Shown piece after piece: positions 6,384-11,016 of a DNA stretch of 11,016 nucleotides. A program made the position numbers and the translations under genes. Below the pieces are notes generated by a model. The model ran no database searches. It worked only from the letters and a program-made list of their open reading frames with translations, and was not told where the DNA came from. Source of the stretch: Porphyromonadaceae bacterium UBA3327 (GTDB taxonomy: Bacteria > Bacteroidota > Bacteroidia > Bacteroidales > Muribaculaceae); the NCBI GenBank assembly GCA_002361155.1, contig DERZ01000011.1, forward strand, positions 1 to 11,016. The letters run 5' to 3'. Each line of letters opens with the position of its first letter. Within the stretch, counting starts at the first letter, position 1.

Positions 6384-7124
6384 ATGAGACAGCTTTTTCT
6401 CCTTTTTATCACACTATCCCTTGTAAGTAGCGGCATGCAATCGGCGGAGCAGGCTGATTCCATCGCCGAAGTTGTAGAAGTTCTGGTGGCGGATTCCGTC
6501 GCGGACAGCAGTGTTGTGCCGATTTCCGATGCCGTCGCAGGTCCGGACTCACCCTTTGCAAGTCAGCCGAGTATCAAACCGGCTGTGGATTACTACCGGT
6601 TCCGGTGGCCTCAGACAATCGCTCCCGGGGTGATGATAGCCGCCGGCAGCGTGGGTGTGAACTGTTTTATCGGATTCAAGGAGGGAATCAGGGCCGATTT
6701 TGCGAAGTTGCGCGGTGACCGTTATCTCCATTTCGACGACTATATCCAGTACGTTCCCGCAATAGGTTACCTTGGTGTCGGCTTTATTCCGGGAACGAAG
6801 AAGCGCGGGGATTTTGTCGACAGGCTGCTGTGCGGCGCCACTGCCTACATACTTATGGCCGCCACAACCAACGCTATAAAATATTCTGTAAGAGAGAAGC
6901 GTCCCGACTCGAACACGCGCAATTCCTTCCCGTCGGGACATACGGCCAACGCCTTCTGCGGTGCGGAGCTGATGCGCATCGAGTACGGCAACTGGGTGGG
7001 ACTCGCCGGCTATGCCGTGGCGGTCACCACGGGAGTGATGCGGATGTACAACGAGCGTCACTGGTGGAACGACGTGATTGCCGGAGCCGGAATAGGCATA
7101 CTCTGCGCACGTACCGCCTATTGA
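6384..7124 (+). CDS. Exported PAP2-family phosphatase, interrupted near its C-terminus
   Basis: A PAP2 (type 2 phosphatidic acid phosphatase / acid phosphatase) domain that would hydrolyse phosphate from lipid or other phosphomonoesters on the periplasmic side. A signal peptide covers about residues 1-20, followed by an Asp/Val/Ser-rich linker to about 60. The three active-site motifs are intact: K166...R173-P174 (KxxxxxxRP), PSGH 183-186, and R220...H226...D230 (RxxxxxHxxxD; Met219 stands where Ser is usual). Apolar segments lie around 79-99, 121-137, 150-165 and 205-217. The frame ends at TGA 7122-7124, directly after GILCARTAY, where I recall related Bacteroidales proteins continuing with Trp and a C-terminal tail. 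The same frame then stays open for 60 codons. All catalytic residues precede the stop, so the short product may still be active. Confidence 0.88.
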   Translation: MRQLFLLFITLSLVSSGMQSAEQADSIAEVVEVLVADSVADSSVVPISDAVAGPDSPFASQPSIKPAVDYYRFRWPQTIAPGVMIAAGSVGVNCFIGFKEGIRADFAKLRGDRYLHFDDYIQYVPAIGYLGVGFIPGTKKRGDFVDRLLCGATAYILMAATTNAIKYSVREKRPDSNTRNSFPSGHTANAFCGAELMRIEYGNWVGLAGYAVAVTTGVMRMYNERHWWNDVIAGAGIGILCARTAY

Positions 7125-7307
7125 CTGCTCCCTCTCGAGCGTAAGCTATTCAGACGCGACCGCCGGATATCGCGCGAGCATGAGCTTGAGTTTCGTGAGC
7201 ACGAGCGTTCGAAGCTGGCAAAAAAGAAGGAGACCGCCTTTACAGCGGTCCCCTATTACGATGCTTCTGCAAGAGGTGCCGGCGTGGCCATCGCCGCCTT
7301 CTTTTAG
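7125..7307 (+). pseudogene. In-frame C-terminal extension of the PAP2 gene beyond the TGA
   Basis: Directly after the TGA, the PAP2 frame continues for 60 sense codons to TAG at 7305-7307. The predicted peptide starts LLPLERKLFRRDRRIS, passes through a charged Glu/Arg/Lys helix-like region, and ends with VPYYDASARGAGVAIAAFF. The terminal PYYD...G.G...F pattern is what I recall from C-termini of Bacteroidales PAP2 proteins. Changing TGA to TGG (Trp) would restore one continuous ORF of 307 codons. The likeliest reading is a nonsense mutation or a sequencing error; low-level read-through is possible because the stop is UGA followed by C. Confidence 0.55.
7219..7253 (-). terminator. Intrinsic terminator of the kor operon (minus strand)
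   Basis: On the minus strand, GACCGC and its complement (7245-7250 with 7232-7237, 7-nt loop) form a GC stem extended by two G-C pairs beyond one mismatch. The stem is followed at once by a T-rich tract (complement of 7219-7228, containing six T). This is a canonical rho-independent terminator about 85 nt past the korC stop. On the plus strand the same bases lie inside the PAP2 extension. Confidence 0.7.
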
Positions 7308-7337
7308 AGCGGCACGGCCTTCGCCGAGGTCATTTGT

Positions 7338-7874
7338 TTAAATGAGTGAAGCGCCCTTCTCAATGGCCTGCTCGTTGAGCGGGATGAGTTTGTGGTGGCG
7401 CTCCGGGAGCGATTTCTTAAGACCTTTCACCACATTTTCCATGGGGAGCTTGTAGTCCATGGCCTTGAGCAGTGCGCCCATCACAACCATGTTGTAGGCC
7501 TTGGAGTTGCCCAGTTCGAGAGTGGCGTCCATCGCGTCGATGGGATAGATGCGGATGTCGTCGCGGGTGGGACGGTTGTGGATACCGTTGGTGTCGTAGA
7601 TGAGCACGCCGCCCTTTTTCACCTTGGGAGCGAACTTGTCGAGACTCTGCTGGTTGAGGGCCACAACGATGTCATACTTGTCGAGCACCGGCGACGAAAT
7701 CTTCTGGTCGCTCAGGATCACGGTCACGTTGGCTGTACCGCCGCGCTGTTCCGGTCCGTAGGAAGGCATCCAGGTGACTTCCTTGTCGTCCATCAGGCCC
7801 GAATATGCGAGGATCTTGCCCATCGAGAGCACGCCCTGTCCGCCGAATCCGGCTATGATAATCTCTTCTTTCAT
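7338..7874 (-). CDS. korC: 2-oxoacid:ferredoxin oxidoreductase, gamma subunit
   Basis: The gamma subunit of the four-subunit enzyme that converts a 2-oxoacid plus CoA to acyl-CoA and CO2 while reducing ferredoxin. GFGGQG (9-14) is the hallmark glycine-rich motif near the start, and YGPEQRGG (39-46) is the conserved segment facing the active site. At 178 aa it is a normal stand-alone gamma domain. It is the last gene of the operon, 40 nt after the beta-subunit gene, with an A-rich leader before its ATG and a strong terminator candidate at 7219-7253. Whether the substrate is 2-oxoglutarate (Kor) or a branched-chain oxoacid (Vor) cannot be decided from this subunit. Confidence 0.93.
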   Translation of the reverse strand: MKEEIIIAGFGGQGVLSMGKILAYSGLMDDKEVTWMPSYGPEQRGGTANVTVILSDQKISSPVLDKYDIVVALNQQSLDKFAPKVKKGGVLIYDTNGIHNRPTRDDIRIYPIDAMDATLELGNSKAYNMVVMGALLKAMDYKLPMENVVKGLKKSLPERHHKLIPLNEQAIEKGASLI

Positions 7875-7914
7875 TTTTTTTCGTTTTTTTAAAAATTAAG
7901 ATAGATTCCCTGAC

Positions 7915-8676
7915 TCAGACGTTCTTGAGGTCGCCGAGAGGATATTTCTCAAACATGTTCTGTTCCATCCACTTGTTGGATGCGTCGGGAGAGAGCTTCC
8001 AGCCGGAGTTACAGGTGGCCACAACTTCAACAACCGATGTTCCCTTCTTGGCGAGAGCGTTCTCGAAAGCCTTCTTGATGGCGGCTTTTGTCTTGCGGAC
8101 GTTTCCGGGGGTGTGGACGGACTGGCGGGTCACGTAGCATGTGCCGTCGAGTTCCTTCATCAGGTTGGTGATTTCGAGCGGGTGTCCGTTGAGGTCGACG
8201 CGGCGTCCGTAAGGAGTGGTGGCGGTCTTCTGGCCGATCAGGGTGGTCGGGGCCATCTGGCCTCCGGTCATGCCGTAGATGGCGTTGTTGACGAAGATCA
8301 TCACGATGTTCTCTCCGCGGTTGGCGGCGTGGATTGATTCAGCGGTACCGATGGCCGACATGTCGCCGTCGCCCTGGTATGTGAACACCACGTTCTCGGG
8401 CCAGAGGCGCGATACGGCGGTGGCCACTGCGGGCGCGCGGCCGTGGGCGGCCTCGATCCAGTCCACATCGATATAGTTGTATGCGAATACGGCGCAGCCT
8501 ACCGGCGAAACGCCTACGGTCTTCTCGGTGAGTCCCATCTCGGCAATCACCTCGGCGAGGAGCTTATGGATCACGCCGTGGCTGCAGCCGGGGCAGTAAT
8601 GCATGTGCACTTCCTCCAGAAGCTCAGGTTTGCAGTAAACCTTGTTCTCTTCTTTGATAATATCTTCTATGTTCAT
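7915..8676 (-). CDS. korB: 2-oxoacid:ferredoxin oxidoreductase, beta (TPP-binding) subunit
   Basis: This subunit binds thiamine diphosphate, where the 2-oxoacid is decarboxylated. CPGCSHG (28-34) is the N-terminal family motif. GDGDMSAIG (102-110) followed by NNAIYGMTGGQ (130-140) forms the TPP/Mg2+ site, and APTT (142-145) continues the standard signature. Cys28, Cys31 and Cys61 are in the positions usual for beta subunits; Cys204 lies further on. At 253 aa the subunit is of normal length. It sits 24 nt downstream of the alpha gene, so co-translation in the same transcript is likely. Confidence 0.95.
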   Translation of the reverse strand: MNIEDIIKEENKVYCKPELLEEVHMHYCPGCSHGVIHKLLAEVIAEMGLTEKTVGVSPVGCAVFAYNYIDVDWIEAAHGRAPAVATAVSRLWPENVVFTYQGDGDMSAIGTAESIHAANRGENIVMIFVNNAIYGMTGGQMAPTTLIGQKTATTPYGRRVDLNGHPLEITNLMKELDGTCYVTRQSVHTPGNVRKTKAAIKKAFENALAKKGTSVVEVVATCNSGWKLSPDASNKWMEQNMFEKYPLGDLKNV

Positions 8677-8700
8677 TTTGAAGGAGTCGGTTAGAGGTGA

Positions 8701-9789
8701 TTATAATTTTGCGATGATTTTTGATTTGAGGGCGTCTACCACTTCCTCGGGGCTGGGGATGATACCGCCAAGACGTCCGAAGTGCTCCACGGGGAGAGCG
8801 TCGTGCACCGCGAGGCGTACATCTTCAATCATCTGTCCGGCGTTGAGCTCGACAACGAGCACGCCTTTCTTGCCCTGCGCGGCCTTGTTGATTGCCTCTG
8901 TGGGGAAGGGCCAGAGAGTGATCGGGCGGAGGATTCCGACCTTGATTCCCTCTTCAGCCGCGATTTCGCGGGCCTTGTCGCTGATTCGTGCTATCGAGCC
9001 GAACGCCACGATCAGATAGTCGGCGTCTTCTGTGCCGATCTCTTCCCAGCGGGTCTCGTTGTTCTCGATCTCGTGGTAGCGGGCCTGAAGCTGCTCGTTG
9101 ATCACCTCCATGCGGCTCGACTCGAGTTCGAGCGATGTGATCACGTTGCGCTTGCGGCCATCCTTGCGGCCGGATGCGGCCCAGGGGCACTGCTGGCGGA
9201 TCTCGTCGTCGGTGCGGCGTGCGCGCTGTTCGGGAAGAACCACCTTCTCCATCATCTGTCCCACGATGCCGTCGGCCAGAATCATGCAGGGGTTGGTGTA
9301 TTTGAACGCCAGGTCGAATCCGAGTCCCACGAAGTCAACCATCTCCTGCACTGTGGAGGGCGCGAGCACGATCAGACGATAGTCGCCGTGGCCACCTCCC
9401 TTGGTGGCCTGGAAATAGTCGGCCTGCGAGGGCTGGATGGTGCCGAGGCCGGGACCTCCGCGCATTACGTTGAGTATGAGCGCCGGCAGCGATGCTGCCG
9501 CGATATAGGAGATACCCTCCTGCTTGAGGCTGATGCCCGGTGACGATGACGATGTCATTACGGCCTTGCCTGTGGCGGCGCCGCCGTATACCATGTTGAT
9601 GGCCGCGAGCTCCGATTCTGCCTGGAGTACAGTCATGCCGGTGGTCTCCCAGGGCATGAGCTCCTCAAGGGTCTCCAAAACTTCCGACTGAGGGGTGATG
9701 GGATAGCCGAAATAGCCGTCGCATCCGTAACGGATCGCGGCATGAGCTATCGCCTCGTTACCCTTCATGAGTCTTACTTCCTCTTTCAT
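8701..9789 (-). CDS. korA: 2-oxoacid:ferredoxin oxidoreductase, alpha subunit (KorA/VorB type)
   Basis: The alpha subunit contributes the second half of the TPP site and the CoA side of the reaction. KGNEAIAHAAI (9-19) and YPITPQSE (29-36) form the N-terminal family signature, and RGGPGLGTIQPSQADYFQA (110-128) is the conserved loop. A C-terminal transketolase-like domain begins near residue 250 (DYLIVAFGSIARI) and ends with DALKSKIIAKL. At 362 aa it is the short, unfused alpha form. Such subunits in Bacteroidales are commonly labelled either 2-oxoglutarate (KorA) or 3-methyl-2-oxobutanoate (VorB) oxidoreductase, and the motifs do not separate these. It follows the ferredoxin gene by 41 nt. 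Confidence 0.94.
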   Translation of the reverse strand: MKEEVRLMKGNEAIAHAAIRYGCDGYFGYPITPQSEVLETLEELMPWETTGMTVLQAESELAAINMVYGGAATGKAVMTSSSSPGISLKQEGISYIAAASLPALILNVMRGGPGLGTIQPSQADYFQATKGGGHGDYRLIVLAPSTVQEMVDFVGLGFDLAFKYTNPCMILADGIVGQMMEKVVLPEQRARRTDDEIRQQCPWAASGRKDGRKRNVITSLELESSRMEVINEQLQARYHEIENNETRWEEIGTEDADYLIVAFGSIARISDKAREIAAEEGIKVGILRPITLWPFPTEAINKAAQGKKGVLVVELNAGQMIEDVRLAVHDALPVEHFGRLGGIIPSPEEVVDALKSKIIAKL

Positions 9790-9830
9790 ATCTTTGTGTT
9801 TTCTTGATTCGGTTAGAACTGGTTAGACGA

Positions 9831-10064
9831 TTAATTATCGGTTTTTACGCGGTAAACCTCGATGCATGCGTCCGGACATACCCATGCGCACGAGCAGCAG
9901 CCCGTGCAGTTTTCGGGATTCGCCATGTATGCGTAGTGATAACCCCTGTCATTCACTTCGTTAGGTTGCAATGCGAGCGTGTGGGTCGGACAGGCCACTA
10001 CACACAGATTGCAGCCTTTACATCTTGCGATGTTGACTGTAATTGCTCCTCTTACTTTTGCCAT
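9831..10064 (-). CDS. korD: 2-oxoacid:ferredoxin oxidoreductase, delta subunit (2[4Fe-4S] ferredoxin)
   Basis: A 77-residue ferredoxin-like subunit with two complete CxxCxxCxxxCP cluster motifs: Cys15, 18, 21 and 25 and Cys53, 56, 59 and 63, with an extra Cys57. It passes electrons from the TPP subunit to free ferredoxin. It is the first gene of the korDABC operon, behind a TATTTTTG promoter element. Between the clusters the linker (about 26-52) is longer than in clostridial ferredoxins, as is common in these delta subunits. Confidence 0.94.
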   Translation of the reverse strand: MAKVRGAITVNIARCKGCNLCVVACPTHTLALQPNEVNDRGYHYAYMANPENCTGCCSCAWVCPDACIEVYRVKTDN

Positions 10065-10089
10065 TGTTGAATTTGATTGATTATTTCTA

Positions 10090-10097
10090 CAAAAATA
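10090..10097 (-). promoter_or_regulatory. Candidate -7 element of the korDABC promoter
   Basis: On the minus strand this reads TATTTTTG, a match to TAnnTTTG, 25 nt upstream of the korD ATG. No clear TTTG lies 19-21 nt further upstream. A second match, TATATTTG (complement of 10213-10220), lies about 150 nt before korD but overlaps the terminator-like hairpin after the sirtuin gene, so the proximal element is preferred. Confidence 0.45.
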
Positions 10098-10150
10098 GTG
10101 TTTTTTTTCAATTTAATCCGCAGTAGAGATGATGTTTTATAACACAAAAA

Positions 10151-10197
10151 TCTGAACAATTATATGCTTCAAAACAGTTAATGAGCATATAATCAGA
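10151..10197. repeat. 10-bp inverted repeat in the korD upstream region
   Basis: ATTATATGCT at 10159-10168 and its exact complement at 10184-10193 are separated by 15 nt. A 4-nt outer match (TCTG 10151-10154 with CAGA 10194-10197) can extend the stem past a bulge. It is AT-rich and about 60-90 nt upstream of the korD -7 element. It may be an operator for a dimeric regulator or a secondary terminator for the sirtuin gene. Confidence 0.45.
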
Positions 10198-10207
10198 CTG
10201 ATGCGGT

Positions 10208-10236
10208 AAAAACAAATATATCCTGTTTTTAGGATA
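10208..10236 (-). terminator. Probable terminator of the sirtuin gene (minus strand)
   Basis: A 6-bp hairpin (TATCCT at 10219-10224 with AGGATA at 10231-10236, 6-nt loop) begins 24 nt past the sirtuin stop on the minus strand. It is followed by TATTTGTTTTT (complement of 10208-10218). The stem is short but the U-rich tract is well placed. Confidence 0.5.
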
Positions 10237-10260
10237 CTCCATGCAGGTGCGGCCTGTGCG

Positions 10261-10968
10261 TCATTTCCCGTTGCGGCATTCCGTAAGTCGTTGCGTCAGA
10301 ATGCGCATTCCTTCGGTGGCCGTGGCCTTTATCACCTCCACTCCCGGGATGCCGGAGGTGTCGGCGGGACGGGGGTCGATGTAATAGACCGGGACTCCCC
10401 TTCTTACGTAGTGTATCAGTCCGGCGGCGGGATATACAGCCAGAGAGGTTCCGATCACGACAAACACGTCGGCTTCGGCAACGAGCCCGGCCGCCTTCTC
10501 GATGTTGGGCACCGGCTCCTGGAAAAAGACTATGTGAGGCCGCATAGGGTCGCCGTTCTTTCCCCGTGTGGCCGGTGTGGTCTCGAGATGGTCTATGTCA
10601 AGCGGTTCGATATATCCCGGATCGAGGACTGACCTCATCTTCATCAGTTCTCCGTGCAGATGCAGCACATTGTGCGATCCTGCGCGCTCATGCAGGTCAT
10701 CGACGTTCTGCGTTATCACATACACGTCGTAATCCTTCTCAAGTTCCGCCAGCGAGAGATGGGCGGCATTGGGCTTGGCCTTGAGCAGATCGCGCCGGCG
10801 CGCATTGTAGAATTCATGCACAAGTTCCGGATCGCGCCGGAAACCATCGGCGGAGGCAACCTGCATTACGGGATAGTTTTCCCAGAGTCCTCCCGCGTCG
10901 CGGAAGGTGGTGATTCCGCTTTCGGCGCTGATTCCCGCGCCAGTCGACACTACCAGTTTCGGTTTCAT
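10261..10968 (-). CDS. NAD-dependent protein deacylase (sirtuin, Sir2/CobB family, zinc-less)
   Basis: The enzyme removes acyl groups from protein lysines, using NAD+ and releasing nicotinamide and O-acyl-ADP-ribose. The Rossmann NAD motif GAGISAESGI (10-19) with TFRD (21-24), TQNVD (86-90), catalytic His105 in HLHGE (103-107), and GTSLAVYPAAGL (173-184) are all present. Only one Cys (231) exists, so the Cys4 zinc module is absent, as I recall for a Bacteroidales branch. Tyr54 and Arg57 form the YxxR pair that in SIRT5 and CobB recognises succinyl/malonyl/glutaryl-lysine. The usual FGE after the RPHIV strand is FQE here (Gln150). At 235 aa it is full length. It is encoded alone, with its own promoter, upstream of the kor operon on the same strand. 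Confidence 0.94.
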   Translation of the reverse strand: MKPKLVVSTGAGISAESGITTFRDAGGLWENYPVMQVASADGFRRDPELVHEFYNARRRDLLKAKPNAAHLSLAELEKDYDVYVITQNVDDLHERAGSHNVLHLHGELMKMRSVLDPGYIEPLDIDHLETTPATRGKNGDPMRPHIVFFQEPVPNIEKAAGLVAEADVFVVIGTSLAVYPAAGLIHYVRRGVPVYYIDPRPADTSGIPGVEVIKATATEGMRILTQRLTECRNGK

Positions 10969-10992
10969 ATAGCTTTATATAAAAATTTGATA

Positions 10993-11000
10993 CAAATGTA
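10993..11000 (-). promoter_or_regulatory. Candidate -7 element of the sirtuin promoter
   Basis: On the minus strand this reads TACATTTG, a match to TAnnTTTG, 24 nt upstream of the sirtuin ATG. The corresponding -33 element would lie at or beyond the window edge and cannot be checked. Confidence 0.4.
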
Positions 11001-11016
11001 GATAAAAATAGTGAGA

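Noticed and set aside
7122..7124. Selenocysteine or UGA-to-Trp recoding at the PAP2 stop
   Set aside because: No selenocysteine-insertion-like hairpin was evident directly after the codon, PAP2 enzymes are not known selenoproteins, and TGA serves as a true stop in several neighbouring genes.
7315..7326. CGGC-CTTC-GCCG mini-hairpin just after the korC stop
   Set aside because: Only a 4-bp stem without a T-run. The hairpin at 7229-7253 is a much better terminator for that operon.
8782..9543. 253-codon plus-strand ORF opposite korA, and 7392-7892 opposite korC
   Set aside because: Both are shadows of well-recognised oxidoreductase subunits. They contain no recognisable domain and have no promoter or leader of their own.
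10065..10260. Possible small RNA or tRNA gene in the AT-rich gap before korD
   Set aside because: No cloverleaf, anticodon arm or TTC-type T-loop could be traced. The gap is adequately explained by a terminator, an inverted repeat and a promoter.

Overview
The window comes from a Bacteroidales genome. A gut lineage close to Muribaculaceae, Prevotellaceae or Bacteroidaceae is my best guess, but the family-level placement is an inference. The signs are: AT-rich intergenic stretches carrying the Bacteroidetes-type -7 promoter element (TAnnTTTG), A-rich leaders instead of strong Shine-Dalgarno sites, a secreted protein with a C-terminal tail resembling type IX sorting signals, and a four-subunit 2-oxoacid:ferredoxin oxidoreductase typical of anaerobes. 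No tRNA, rRNA, CRISPR array, insertion sequence or phage gene was seen. Most of the window is ordinary core-genome content.

Layout. 1-594 (+): 3' end of a secreted Bacteroidales protein. 595-919: a gene-poor gap with a micro-ORF that looks like an orphan signal peptide, a long GC-rich hairpin and a well-formed promoter. 920-4909 (+): long-chain polyprenyl diphosphate synthase and RNase HII (overlapping by 4 nt), then, behind a second promoter, UMP kinase (pyrH), ribosome recycling factor (frr) and a family 2 glycosyltransferase. 4906-6325 (-): a CaCA-family Na+/Ca2+ exchanger and a small Cys-rich C_GCAxxG_C_C protein, transcribed as a pair from a divergent promoter region at 6326-6383. 6384-7307 (+): an exported PAP2 phosphatase whose frame is cut by TGA at 7122-7124, with 60 plausible sense codons after it. 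7338-10064 (-): a 2-oxoacid:ferredoxin oxidoreductase operon in the order ferredoxin (delta), alpha, beta, gamma. 10261-10968 (-): a zinc-less sirtuin with a class III-like YxxR motif.

How the genes fit together. The rightward block serves quinone side-chain synthesis, removal of ribonucleotides from DNA, pyrimidine nucleotide supply and ribosome recycling. The leftward kor operon turns 2-oxoacids into acyl-CoA while reducing ferredoxin, and its own small ferredoxin subunit passes on the electrons. The most notable anomaly is the interrupted PAP2 gene. Its downstream extension also contains, on the other strand, a strong candidate intrinsic terminator for the kor operon. I found no convincing undescribed multi-gene system here.
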